DNA of 64,000 nt from Sinorhizobium numidicum (lineage in GTDB: Bacteria > Pseudomonadota > Alphaproteobacteria > Rhizobiales > Rhizobiaceae). Position 1 is the stretch's first letter. Every line of letters begins with the position of its first letter. The notes under the pieces are model-generated. The model saw only the letters and a program-made list of their open reading frames with translations. It ran no database searches and had not been told where the DNA came from. This document shows, in pieces, positions 54,652-62,683 of the stretch. The stretch spans positions 1,984,001-2,048,000 of the forward strand of contig NZ_CP120367.1 in assembly GCF_029892045.1 (NCBI RefSeq), in the 5' to 3' direction. The translations under genes and the position numbers were made by a program.

Positions 54652-54939
54652 ATGTTCTACGAGATCAGGACTTATCGGCTGAAGAACGGAGCGATCCCCG
54701 CTTACCTCAAGGTGGTGGTGGAAGAGGAGGGGATCGGCGTCCAAAAAAAGCACCTGGGCGAGCTCGTCGGTTACTTCTTCTCCGAAATCGGCCCCGTCAA
54801 CGAGATCGTCCATATCTGGGCCTTCGGCAGTCTTGACGATCGAGACAGGCGCCGGGCCGCACTGATGGCAGACCCTGCGTGGCAGGCGTTCCTGCCCAAG
54901 ATACGCGACCTTATAGAATCGCGGAAAACAAAATCATGA
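54652..54939 (+). CDS. NIPSNAP-family protein
   Basis: Protein of 95 residues with the NIPSNAP pattern: FYEIRTYRLKNGAIPAYLKV, ELVGYFFSEIGPVNEIVHIW, then RRAALMADPAWQAFLPKIRD. These are ferredoxin-like alpha/beta-barrel dimers of unknown reaction, common in catabolic operons. It starts 4 bp after the aldehyde dehydrogenase stop and is probably part of the same transcript. A small isomerase or chaperone-like role is possible. Confidence 0.86.
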   Translation: MFYEIRTYRLKNGAIPAYLKVVVEEEGIGVQKKHLGELVGYFFSEIGPVNEIVHIWAFGSLDDRDRRRAALMADPAWQAFLPKIRDLIESRKTKS

Positions 54940-55025
54940 AGCCGGCGCCGTTTTCGCCCGCGGGCGGCAAGGCGCCATACGACGATCAATAAGCAAAAAC
55001 TCTCGGAACCACGGAGTAAGGGAAC

Positions 55026-56036
55026 ATGAAAAAGAAATTCGCTTCGGCGGCGCTTGCCGCCTTCCTATCAACAGCACTCCCGGCAGCGGCTGCCGAGATC
55101 GTTTTTTCGAGCTGGGGTGGCACGACGCAGGATGCCCAGAAGGCTGCCTGGGCCGACAAATTCACTGAAAAGACCGGCATCAACGTTCTTCAGGACGGGC
55201 CGACCGACTACGGCAAGCTGAAGGCCATGGTCGAAGCGGCGGGTGTGACCTGGGATGTGGTCGACGTGGAAGGCGACTATGCAGCGCAGGCAGGCAAGAA
55301 CGGCCTGCTAGAAAAGCTCGATTTCTCCGTGATCGACAAATCCAGGCTCGATCCGCGCTTCGTCACCGATTATTCGGTCGGCAGTTTCTATTATTCCTTC
55401 GTCATCGGCTGCAACAAGGATGCGGTCAGTGAGTGTCCGAAGACCTGGGCGGATCTGTTCGACACGGAAAAATTCCCAGGTAAGCGCACCTTCTACAAGT
55501 GGTCCGCTCCGGGCGTGATCGAAGCGGCGCTGCTGGCCGACGGCGTGCCGGCCGACAAGCTCTACCCGCTCGATCTCGACCGCGCCTTTAAGAAACTCGA
55601 TACCGTCAAGGCCGACATCATCTGGTGGTCCGGTGGCGCACAATCACAGCAGCTTCTCGCCTCCGCCGAGGCGCCCTTCGGCAGCCTATGGAACGGGCGC
55701 ATGACAGCGCTCGCCCAAACCGGCGTCAATGTCGAAACCTCCTGGGAGCAGAACATCACGGCGGCGGATTCGCTCGTTGTGCCCAAGGGAGCGAAGAACA
55801 AGGAAGCGGCGATGCAGTTCATCGCGCTCGCAACATCGGCGGAAGCGCAGGCGGAACTCGCCAAGGCGACCGGCTATGCGCCAATCAACCTCGATTCCCC
55901 GAAGCTGATGGATGAGGCGCTGGCCAAGACGCTGCCGGATCGGCAAACGGCAAACCAGGTCAATGCCGACATGAACTACTGGGCGGAAAATCGCGATGCG
56001 ATCGGCGAGCGCTGGTATGCCTGGCAAGCGAAGTAA
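55026..56036 (+). CDS. ABC substrate-binding protein, polyamine type (PotD-like)
   Basis: Periplasmic receptor of 336 residues with a signal peptide (MKKKFASAALAAFLSTALPA, cut after AAA). Mature blocks EIVFSSWGGTTQDAQKAAWA, FTEKTGINVLQDGPTDYGKL and the C-terminal PINLDSPKLMDEAL match the SBP_bac_8/PotD group. It delivers the operon's substrate to the permeases. The PotD acidic amine-binding pocket is only partly recognisable, so the ligand may not be a polyamine. An intercistronic hairpin follows. Confidence 0.9.
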   Translation: MKKKFASAALAAFLSTALPAAAAEIVFSSWGGTTQDAQKAAWADKFTEKTGINVLQDGPTDYGKLKAMVEAAGVTWDVVDVEGDYAAQAGKNGLLEKLDFSVIDKSRLDPRFVTDYSVGSFYYSFVIGCNKDAVSECPKTWADLFDTEKFPGKRTFYKWSAPGVIEAALLADGVPADKLYPLDLDRAFKKLDTVKADIIWWSGGAQSQQLLASAEAPFGSLWNGRMTALAQTGVNVETSWEQNITAADSLVVPKGAKNKEAAMQFIALATSAEAQAELAKATGYAPINLDSPKLMDEALAKTLPDRQTANQVNADMNYWAENRDAIGERWYAWQAK

Positions 56037-56044
56037 TTAAGGGA

Positions 56045-56083
56045 GATGGCGGAAGAAGGCCGCCGAGGCCTTCTTCCGCCATC
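56045..56083 (+). terminator. Long intercistronic hairpin after the binding-protein gene
   Basis: A perfect 17-bp stem (GATGGCGGAAGAAGGCC paired with GGCCTTCTTCCGCCATC, loop GCCGA) starts 9 bp after the stop. There is no U-run. It probably protects the upstream message or limits read-through, giving more binding protein than permease. Confidence 0.7.
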
Positions 56084-56161
56084 CCGCACAGACGCCCGGT
56101 CTAACGGCGTATCAGGCGCCCTTGTCGGACCGGCGCGGCCTCTTTCATGGGAGAGACAGCC

Positions 56162-57037
56162 ATGTTGTCGCGGATCGATGCTCAGACTACAAGACCGCAG
56201 ACGGCTGCGCGCATCCGAAGGTCGACCGATTTCGATTTGACCTTGCCGGCGCTCGGTCTTCTGGTCCTGTTCTTCGTCGTGCCGGTCGTCATCCTGCTGG
56301 CGCGCAGCGTAACGGAGCCCGCGCCAGGGCTCGGCAACTATGCCGAACTGCTTGGCTCGTCCACCTATCTTCGGATATTCGCGAACACGTTCATCGTCTC
56401 GGGACTGGTAACGTTGGTCTCTCTGGTGATCGGATTCCCTGTCGCCTGGGCGCTGGCGATCATGCCCAGCCGGGCTGCTTCGATCGTTTTCGCGATCCTG
56501 CTTCTCTCCATGTGGACCAACCTGCTTGCGCGGACCTATGCATGGATGGTGCTTCTGCAACGGACCGGCGTCATCAACAAAATGCTCATGGGCATTGGGC
56601 TGATCGATCAGCCTCTGCCGCTCGTCAACAACCTGACCGGGGTTACGATCGGCATGACCTATATCATGCTGCCCTTCATCATCCTGCCGCTCTATGGCGT
56701 GATCCGGAAGCTCGACCCCGCGATCCTGCAGGCGGCCGCGCTTTGCGGTGCCAACCGCTGGCAGGCACTTACCCGGATTCTACTGCCGCTGACCCTCCCG
56801 GGCATGGCGGCCGGCGCACTCATGGTCTTCGTGATGTCGCTTGGCTATTTCGTCACCCCGGCTCTGCTCGGCGGCACGGCGAACATGATGCTCGCCGAAC
56901 TCATCGCGCAGTTCGTTCAGTCGCTGGTCAACTGGGGCATGGGTGGTGCGGCGGCGCTGGTGCTGCTGGTGGTGACGCTGGCGCTCTATGCCGTTCAACT
57001 CCGCTTCTTCGGCACTGATCGGATGGGAGGGGGCTGA
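56162..57037 (+). CDS. ABC transporter permease, PotB-like
   Basis: Membrane subunit of 291 residues with six predicted helices beginning at about 30 (LPALGLLVLFFVVPVVILLA). The EAA loop is AALCGANRWQALTRILLPLT. PotB-type order is confirmed by a PotC-like gene next. GGGAGAG lies 6 nt before the ATG at 56162, preferred over an in-frame start 15 nt upstream. Confidence 0.92.
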   Translation: MLSRIDAQTTRPQTAARIRRSTDFDLTLPALGLLVLFFVVPVVILLARSVTEPAPGLGNYAELLGSSTYLRIFANTFIVSGLVTLVSLVIGFPVAWALAIMPSRAASIVFAILLLSMWTNLLARTYAWMVLLQRTGVINKMLMGIGLIDQPLPLVNNLTGVTIGMTYIMLPFIILPLYGVIRKLDPAILQAAALCGANRWQALTRILLPLTLPGMAAGALMVFVMSLGYFVTPALLGGTANMMLAELIAQFVQSLVNWGMGGAAALVLLVVTLALYAVQLRFFGTDRMGGG

Positions 57038-57038
57038 A

Positions 57039-57839
57039 ATGCTGTTGAATTTCGACCGGCTCGGCTGGTGGAAGCTTGTTCTCGTCGGCATCACCCTGCT
57101 GACGTCGGCGTTCCTGCTTCTGCCCATTCTCTTCATTGCGGCGCTCTCCTTCGGCTCCTCGCAATGGCTCATCTTTCCGCCGCCGGGCTGGACGCTGAAG
57201 TGGTATCAGGAGCTCTTTGCCGATCCGCGCTGGCTCGAGTCCGCCTGGACGAGTTTCCGTATAGCCGTCATCGTTACGGTTCTCTCGGTTCTGCTCGGCC
57301 TCGTCACCTCGTTCGGCTTGACGCGCGGCCGTTTCATCTTCCGCGAGGCGCTGAAGGCGCTGTTCCTGACGCCGATGATATTGCCCGTCGTCGTCCTCGC
57401 GGTAGCGCTCTACGCTTTTTTCCTGCAAATCGGCCTGAACGGAACGTTGACCGGTTTCGTCATCTCCCATCTTGTGCTCGCATTGCCCTTTTCGATCCTG
57501 TCGATAACCAGCGCGCTCGAAGGCTTCGACAAGTCGATCGAGGACGCCGCAGTGCTTTGCGGCGCTTCCCCGCTCGAGGCCAAGATCAGGGTGACCTTGC
57601 CGGCGATCAGTCACGGCGTTTTCTCTGCCGCGGTCTTCTCGTTCCTCACATCCTGGGATGAAGTCGTGGTTGCGATCTTCATGTCCAGCCCGACGCTTCA
57701 GACGCTTCCCGTCAAGGTCTGGTCGACATTGCGCCAGGACCTGACTCCGGTTGTCGCCGCCGCCTCAACGCTTCTCATATTGCTGACCGTGCTCTTGATG
57801 GTGCTCGCGGCGCTCGTTCGCAAAGGACTGAAATCATGA
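57039..57839 (+). CDS. ABC transporter permease, PotC-like
   Basis: Second permease, 266 residues. Helices begin at about 10 (WKLVLVGITLLTSAFLLLPI). The EAA loop is AAVLCGASPLEAKIRVTLPA. It starts 1 bp after the PotB-like stop and overlaps the ATPase gene by 4 bp (ATGA), so the three are translationally coupled. Confidence 0.92.
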   Translation: MLLNFDRLGWWKLVLVGITLLTSAFLLLPILFIAALSFGSSQWLIFPPPGWTLKWYQELFADPRWLESAWTSFRIAVIVTVLSVLLGLVTSFGLTRGRFIFREALKALFLTPMILPVVVLAVALYAFFLQIGLNGTLTGFVISHLVLALPFSILSITSALEGFDKSIEDAAVLCGASPLEAKIRVTLPAISHGVFSAAVFSFLTSWDEVVVAIFMSSPTLQTLPVKVWSTLRQDLTPVVAAASTLLILLTVLLMVLAALVRKGLKS

Positions 57840-58918
57840 CGAAACCCTTCCTGCAAATCCGCGGAATCCGCAAGGAATATGGTCCCGTGACGGCGGTCCA
57901 CGATGTCACTCTCGACGTGGCGCAAGGCGAATTCCTGACCTTTCTCGGTCCCTCCGGATCGGGCAAGAGTACGACCCTCTATATTCTCGCCGGCTTCGAA
58001 AACCCGAGCCGTGGCGACATCCTGCTGAACGGCCACTCCTTGCTGTCGACGCCGTCGCACAAGCGCAATATCGGCATGGTGTTCCAGCGCTACACGTTGT
58101 TCCCTAACCTTTCCGTTGGCGAGAACATCGCCTTTCCGCTTAAGGTGCGCCGGCGGCCGAAGGCCGAGGTAGACGCCAAGGTTCGCGAGATGCTCAAGCT
58201 CGTGCGGCTTGAAGGTTTCGAGGACCGGAAGCCCGCGCAGATGTCCGGGGGACAGCAGCAGCGTGTCGCGCTTGCGCGCGCTCTTGCCTATGACCCGCCC
58301 GTGTTGCTGATGGATGAGCCGCTGTCGGCGCTCGACAAGAAGCTGCGCGAGGAAATCCAACATGAGATCCGGCGCATTCACCAACAGACTGAAGTGACGA
58401 TCCTCTATGTGACGCATGATCAGGAGGAGGCGCTGCGGCTTTCCGACCGGATCGCCGTATTCTCGAAGGGCGTGATCGATCAGATCGGCACGGGACCGGA
58501 GCTTTATGCAAATCCGGCAACGCGTTTCGTCGCCGAATTCATCGGCGATAGCGACTTTCTACCCTGTGATCTGCTCAGGGCGGGCAATGGCAGGGCGGAT
58601 ATTTCGCTTGGCGGTACGGCCGTCGTTGCAAATGTGCCGTTCCACGGCCAGCCTGCCGTTGGGGGCAGGGCCGCGCTGATGCTGCGCCCGGAGCGCCTGA
58701 AGTTGATGAGATCGGCGCCCCCGGCGGCATCGGCGCTCGCCGTCACCGTCAGCGACATCACCTTCCTCGGCAACAATATTCATGTCGCGACTGAGACGGC
58801 AAAGGGCGACGGGCTAGCGATCAGGCTTCCCTTCGGGCACGAGGCGATTTCCAGCCTGAGCCGCGGCGACACCGTTTGGCTCGGATTCGATCCCGCCTCG
58901 GCGCATGTGTTCTGCTGA
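57836..58918 (+). CDS. ABC transporter ATPase, PotA-like
   Basis: ATPase of 360 residues. Walker A GPSGSGKST (about 40-48), signature MSGGQQQRVALARAL and Walker B VLLMDEPLSALD, then switch histidine in YVTHDQEEAL. The C-terminal TOBE domain (about 285-355) has GGRAALMLRPERLKL. It energises the importer. Last gene of the operon; the convergent GntR gene ends 95 bp downstream. Confidence 0.95.
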   Translation: MTKPFLQIRGIRKEYGPVTAVHDVTLDVAQGEFLTFLGPSGSGKSTTLYILAGFENPSRGDILLNGHSLLSTPSHKRNIGMVFQRYTLFPNLSVGENIAFPLKVRRRPKAEVDAKVREMLKLVRLEGFEDRKPAQMSGGQQQRVALARALAYDPPVLLMDEPLSALDKKLREEIQHEIRRIHQQTEVTILYVTHDQEEALRLSDRIAVFSKGVIDQIGTGPELYANPATRFVAEFIGDSDFLPCDLLRAGNGRADISLGGTAVVANVPFHGQPAVGGRAALMLRPERLKLMRSAPPAASALAVTVSDITFLGNNIHVATETAKGDGLAIRLPFGHEAISSLSRGDTVWLGFDPASAHVFC

Positions 58919-59013
58919 ACTGTTCGTGGCGCACACTCTCACATTCCACCCGCGAGATCTGGAACATAGTCCGCCACCCTCGGGCGTGCGCCGAGGCTCG
59001 GAGCAGCGCTATG

Positions 59014-59709
59014 TTATGCGGTTTTGCCCGCCTGAGAATCGGCGAGAAGCGACTGGGCGATTGCAGCCGCGCTTCCTACATGAGCGTTCGCTGCACGATA
59101 GGCCGCCTCTCCATCGCCCGCTTTGATCGCGTCGATAATCCGCTGCATCTGCGCCGGACCTTCCTTGTCGCGGCCGACCGTCTTGATCGTCATCGATCGC
59201 AGATGATTGATCCTCACGGTGATGGAGTTGACGATGCTCCAGGCGACGTGGCGGCCGGATTTCTCGAAAAGCGTACGGTAAAATTCTGTGGTGGCGGTCA
59301 GCACATCGGCGAGCTCTCTCTTGGCGTAGCTTGCACGGATGCGCTCCAGGATCGTTTCAAGCTGCGCCACCAGCGTCGGATCCTTTGCCTCGGCGCAGGC
59401 TTTGGCGGCAATACCCTCAAGAGCGCCGCGGATCTCGTAAATCTGCTTGGCGTCTTCTGGCGTCGTTTCCGCGACGATCGGGCCGCGATTCGGCAGGATC
59501 GTGACGAGCCCTTCCGATTCCAAATGGCGCAATACTTCACGAACGACCGTTCGGCTGACCCCGAGTTGGTCGCAGAGGTCGCGTTCGACAAGCCGCTCAC
59601 CCGCCTTGAAGTGCATGTTGACGATCGCGTCGCGCATTTTCTCCAATGCAAGTTCGCGAAGGGTTTTTTCCGGGCGGAGAACCCTCATAGGCAATTCAGA
59701 CATGCTCAT
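59014..59709 (-). CDS. GntR-family regulator (FadR/FCD type) of the catabolic operon
   Basis: Regulator of 231 residues. The winged helix (about 15-80) reads AGERLVERDLCDQLGVSRTV and VREVLRHLESEGLVTILPNR. The FCD domain follows (YEIRGALEGIAAKACAEA, AWSIVNSITVRINHLRSMTI, AYRAANAHV). I start at ATG 59709, with GGA 9 nt upstream; a longer in-frame start would read through the operator. It points towards the end of the operon. The 20-bp dyad upstream of it is shared with the operon promoter. Confidence 0.9.
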   Translation of the reverse strand: MSMSELPMRVLRPEKTLRELALEKMRDAIVNMHFKAGERLVERDLCDQLGVSRTVVREVLRHLESEGLVTILPNRGPIVAETTPEDAKQIYEIRGALEGIAAKACAEAKDPTLVAQLETILERIRASYAKRELADVLTATTEFYRTLFEKSGRHVAWSIVNSITVRINHLRSMTIKTVGRDKEGPAQMQRIIDAIKAGDGEAAYRAANAHVGSAAAIAQSLLADSQAGKTA

Positions 59710-59834
59710 AAACCGTCGTCCTCTCCGACTGATGTACCCGTTCGTTCGTCTCCACCGCCGCACGCGTTGGCGACGACCTTGGTATGTCACGCACTCTTCG
59801 CCTGGCGCTCTCCAATCCAATCCGGCAGCCGAAG

Positions 59835-59854
59835 TATTATGGAATGCCATAATA
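59835..59854. promoter_or_regulatory. Operator upstream of the GntR gene
   Basis: TATTATGGAATGCCATAATA is a perfect 8-4-8 inverted repeat, 126 bp before the GntR start. It matches the promoter dyad of the 49.7-58.9 kb operon (49706-49725) in 15 of 16 arm bases. It marks autoregulation and the regulator's target. Confidence 0.7.
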
Positions 59855-60013
59855 CCATGATCCGCGGCGGCTGTCAGCGGGGTGACATGCTAGAAAACTG
59901 CAACAGCGGGGACCAGCCCGCCAGGATTCATCGAAGACTCTGGAATCGCGACCCGGCAATTCCAATATCAGATCATCATCAACAAAGCTGCTTTGATTGG
60001 AGGGTCAAGGTAA

Positions 60014-60238
60014 ATGGTTCTGCGCTTTTCGGATCTGGCCATTGATGGTGATGAGATCTCGATGCTCCGGCGTGTACATACCTATGCGTGTTCCACAAAG
60101 AAATTGGAGCCGGAAAGTGAGGAGGGCGCCGAAATCGGCAAGATGCTTTTCTACCTATACCAGCAGGGTGTGCGGGGCGAACTCGCTCTCATGCAAATGC
60201 TGACGACGAGAGAATCCTCGACGACAGGACAGAAATAA
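60014..60238 (+). CDS. Small hypothetical protein
   Basis: Protein of 74 residues, helical by composition: DGDEISMLRRVHTYACSTKK and GKMLFYLYQQGVRGELALMQ. GGAGG is 10 nt upstream and AAGG closer to the ATG. It looks distantly related to the product at 60620-60826, sharing a (L/M)-Y-x-x-G-h-R core. No family function is recognised. Confidence 0.6.
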   Translation: MVLRFSDLAIDGDEISMLRRVHTYACSTKKLEPESEEGAEIGKMLFYLYQQGVRGELALMQMLTTRESSTTGQK

Positions 60239-60335
60239 TCCCTGCGCACCGAACGCGCGCTTACGGCGATCGAACCAAATACGGTCGTGGCGAGTTACGT
60301 CGCTATGACAATCACAAAGGCCAGGAGGAAATGGC

Positions 60336-60542
60336 ATGGATTGGAATCGCGTCGAAGGCAACTGGAAGCAGGTAAAAGGCAAGATCAAGGAACAGTGGGG
60401 TCGGCTCACCGACGACGATCTTGACCAGATCAACGGTAACCTCGACCAACTCGAAGGTAAGATCCAGGAACGCTATGGAATCGAACGGGATCTCATCAGA
60501 CGGGATATCGACGACTGGTACAATCGCCAGACCTGGAGCTGA
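60336..60542 (+). CDS. CsbD-family stress protein
   Basis: Protein of 68 residues with the CsbD pattern: DWNRVEGNWKQVKGKIKEQW, LTDDDLDQINGNLDQLEGKI and QERYGIERDLIRRDIDDWY. CsbD-like proteins are abundant, hydrophilic and induced by general stress; their activity is unknown. CAGGAGG lies 7 nt before the ATG. Confidence 0.93.
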   Translation: MDWNRVEGNWKQVKGKIKEQWGRLTDDDLDQINGNLDQLEGKIQERYGIERDLIRRDIDDWYNRQTWS

Positions 60543-60619
60543 TGCTCAAGAATCGGCCTCGTCTCAAGCGGGGGTTTTTCTCGTGTTGGAGCCCCGGCGC
60601 GGTGGTTCAGTCCGGGGCT

Positions 60620-60826
60620 TCAGTAAGGCTTGACCATTTCCTTTAGCATGGCAATGTCTCTTATTCCTGAGTTGTAGATCGAAATCAGACGTTCAGCGAG
60701 CATTTCCGCTCGAAGACTGCCAGTGACTATCTGGCTTTCCTCCAACATATGCTCAAAGATGTCGCGCAAGGCGTTGAATTCGTCGGGCTGCACTTGAGAC
60801 GATTGATAATCAGGGGACGAATACAT
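60620..60826 (-). CDS. Small hypothetical protein
   Basis: Protein of 68 residues, mostly helical: DEFNALRDIFEHMLEESQIV and AEMLAERLISIYNSGIRDIA. GGAGA precedes the ATG. Its second half resembles the product at 60014-60238. A GC-rich hairpin (AGCCCCGG / CCGGGGCT, 60590-60619) abuts its stop and may terminate it and csbD. No function known. Confidence 0.65.
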   Translation of the reverse strand: MYSSPDYQSSQVQPDEFNALRDIFEHMLEESQIVTGSLRAEMLAERLISIYNSGIRDIAMLKEMVKPY

Positions 60827-61062
60827 GGCGCAATCTCCTCTTGCTACTGCATCATCCTTGAATCGGGACAGCCAAGGACAAGCCTATGCAGTGGTCTTGG
60901 ATTACAGCGACCTTGGCGCGTGTGGGTGGGCGCGCATTGTACTCTTACTAAGCAACAAAGCGAGTCTAAGTATCTTGTGTGCGGACCTGTGAAGAGGTGG
61001 GCGGATTGACGCTTTTGCTCCACAAGGGCGACTTCGCGGGCGGTGTGCCGATGACGGAGTTG

Positions 61063-61185
61063 TTACCAGAAGACGCCGTAGAACGTAAAATACGCGACGG
61101 CGCCAAGGGCGATGACAAGCGAGGACCGGACCATAAAGTCAACGGGACGGAAGCGATATCCGAAGCTGTCGATATGCGATTTCAT
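61063..61185 (-). CDS. 40-residue membrane protein
   Basis: A very short gene with a strong ribosome site (GGGAGGAG, 2 nt before the ATG). The peptide starts MKSHIDSFGYRFRPVDFMVR and continues with a hydrophobic helix (SLVIALGAVAYFTFYGVFW) ending at TAA. The layout, a basic N-terminus and one C-terminal helix, is that of a small inner-membrane protein. No family is recognised. Confidence 0.65.
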   Translation of the reverse strand: MKSHIDSFGYRFRPVDFMVRSSLVIALGAVAYFTFYGVFW

Positions 61186-61373
61186 AACTCCTCCCTTTCT
61201 TTTTTCCTTCTGTGGCAGCGCCAATTTCGCGTCGTAGACGACGTTTGGAGATGAAGCTGCCTTGCGCGCGCTGTTGAGGCTCTCCTCCGATCGGCGAAGA
61301 CCCGATCGTCACGAGTTCCCGAAGATCTTGTCTTCCTGCTTTTTGTCGCACGCTTTGTTGTTCGCAGGATCAA

Positions 61374-61580
61374 TCAGCCCAATCGGTCCTCCAACTCGGC
61401 AAGCAGGATATCGGGGTCGCTTATTCCCTGCGTAAACCTGCCGATCAGGAAAACGGCCGCGTCGTTAAGGCTTTCCTGGTGTTGACTCATGACTGTCTTG
61501 CGGAAACCAGCGCGCCGAAGCACATCGTCGAGCATCTGCAAGTTCCGGCGGGTCAACGGCCGTTTGATGCCGGAAGACAA
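61374..61580 (-). CDS. Small hypothetical protein, TTG start
   Basis: Protein of 68 residues: RRNLQMLDDVLRRAGFRKTV, MSQHQESLNDAAVFLIGRFT and SDPDILLAELEDRLG. GGAGGAG lies 6 nt before a TTG at 61580; the longer upstream frame is Arg/Ser-rich and not protein-like. No family or membrane segment is recognised. Confidence 0.6.
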   Translation of the reverse strand: MSSGIKRPLTRRNLQMLDDVLRRAGFRKTVMSQHQESLNDAAVFLIGRFTQGISDPDILLAELEDRLG

Positions 61581-61731
61581 AATCGTCTCCTCCGATGGGC
61601 GAGCGCGCGGTGACGAGAAGCGGCAGCGCCCCGGCCGTTGGCTGGCGAAGGCGACACCATGCTCCCGTGCAAGGGCAATAGCAAATGATATCGCTCCGCC
61701 CCGCATTCGAGAGCGTGAGCGAGAGGCGACC

Positions 61732-61968
61732 CTAGCGGACGCGCGTTGCTTTTTTCGGAGCTGGCAAGAGACCCTCGCGCTGCAATTTCTTGCGGTTGAG
61801 CTTTCGTTGGCGTCGAATAGCGTCTGCCTTTTCGCGCACCCGCTTTTCCGAAGGCTTCTCGTAAGCGCTTCGGGCACGCATCTCGCGGAACACCCCTTCT
61901 CGCTGCATTTTCTTTTTAAGCACGCGAAGGGCCTGGTCGATGTTGTTGTCTCGAACTAGTACTTGCAA
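61732..61968 (-). CDS. rpsU: 30S ribosomal protein S21
   Basis: Protein of 78 residues. [40 protein letters not shown] and [20 protein letters not shown] are the S21 blocks. The start is TTG, with GGAGG 5 nt ahead across a T-tract. S21 binds near the 3' end of 16S rRNA and helps initiation. Rhizobia carry more than one rpsU; this copy lies next to cspA and is probably the cold- or stress-linked one. Confidence 0.93.
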   Translation of the reverse strand: MQVLVRDNNIDQALRVLKKKMQREGVFREMRARSAYEKPSEKRVREKADAIRRQRKLNRKKLQREGLLPAPKKATRVR

Positions 61969-62026
61969 AAAAACCTCCGTGTTGCAGCGGCATCGAAGCG
62001 CTGGCTTTGTTTGAGGGGTAGGGGAA

Positions 62027-62308
62027 CTACCTCTTGGCCTTGGTGGCGAGGGATGCCACCCAGGATCGCCCGCTCGCTCCACGAAGCTCATCGGCCTCGG
62101 GAGGGGAGGGTGGTGATTTCTGGTTTTCGATATCCGACTCGGAAATGCATCGCTCGAAACTCTCGCCGTCGAAGCGTACGCGATACTGAGGTTCGTTATG
62201 GGCCGGCAGAACACCGACGATGCGGCACGGCCCATCATGCTTCAGGAAACGAGAGGGCGCATCCTTGAGGACGATTTGGTCGCCGATCCGGTAACGATGT
62301 GAGCTCAT
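62027..62308 (-). CDS. Conserved rhizobial small protein
   Basis: Protein of 93 residues. The N-terminal half looks like a small beta-barrel: [40 protein letters not shown] and [15 protein letters not shown]. The tail is proline- and lysine-rich. I recall similar short proteins in rhizobia but no function. It lies between rpsU and cspA on the same strand, with the cspA terminator upstream, so it has its own promoter. Confidence 0.7.
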   Translation of the reverse strand: MSSHRYRIGDQIVLKDAPSRFLKHDGPCRIVGVLPAHNEPQYRVRFDGESFERCISESDIENQKSPPSPPEADELRGASGRSWVASLATKAKR

Positions 62309-62335
62309 GTTCAGCCCTCCCGCCAGTTGCGTTCA

Positions 62336-62365
62336 AAATAAAAAAGGCCGGGAGAACCCGACCTT
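62336..62365 (-). terminator. Rho-independent terminator of cspA
   Basis: On the minus strand, AAGGTCGGG, loop TTCT, CCCGGCCTT with one T-G pair, followed by TTTTATTTT. It lies 75 bp after the cspA stop. A clear, strong terminator. Confidence 0.9.
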
Positions 62366-62440
62366 CCTCATCATCTCAACTCGCCAATGCCAGTACATCC
62401 GTGGTCAAAAGCGAGGAGATGAAAATACCATCCGCATCAC

Positions 62441-62650
62441 TCAGAGAGGCCGCAGATTGTCTGCAGACGTCTTGCCGGTGCGGCGGTCCTGAGAGAGCTC
62501 GAAGCTCACCTTCTGGCCCTCTTGCAGAGAACCCATGCCAGCCCGCTCAACTGCGGAAATATGCACGAAGACGTCAGTCGCGCCGTCGTCCGGCTGAATG
62601 AAGCCGAAGCCTTTTGTGGCGTTGAACCACTTTACTGTTCCAGTAGTCAC
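62441..62650 (-). CDS. cspA: Cold-shock protein, CspA family
   Basis: RNA-chaperone of 69 residues: [20 protein letters not shown] contains RNP1 (KGFGFI), and [13 protein letters not shown] contains RNP2 (VFVHI). GTG start, with AAGGA 7 nt upstream; an in-frame ATG 6 nt before it lies almost on the Shine-Dalgarno. A terminator-like hairpin lies in its leader. It melts RNA structure in the cold or under stress. Confidence 0.95.
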   Translation of the reverse strand: MTTGTVKWFNATKGFGFIQPDDGATDVFVHISAVERAGMGSLQEGQKVSFELSQDRRTGKTSADNLRPL

Positions 62651-62683
62651 GATCATATCCTTTCAATCGCTCATGGAAAATAA

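Noticed and set aside
60979..61254. Plus-strand frame of 91 codons
   Set aside because: Overlaps the small minus-strand membrane gene, which has a much stronger ribosome site and a clear helix.
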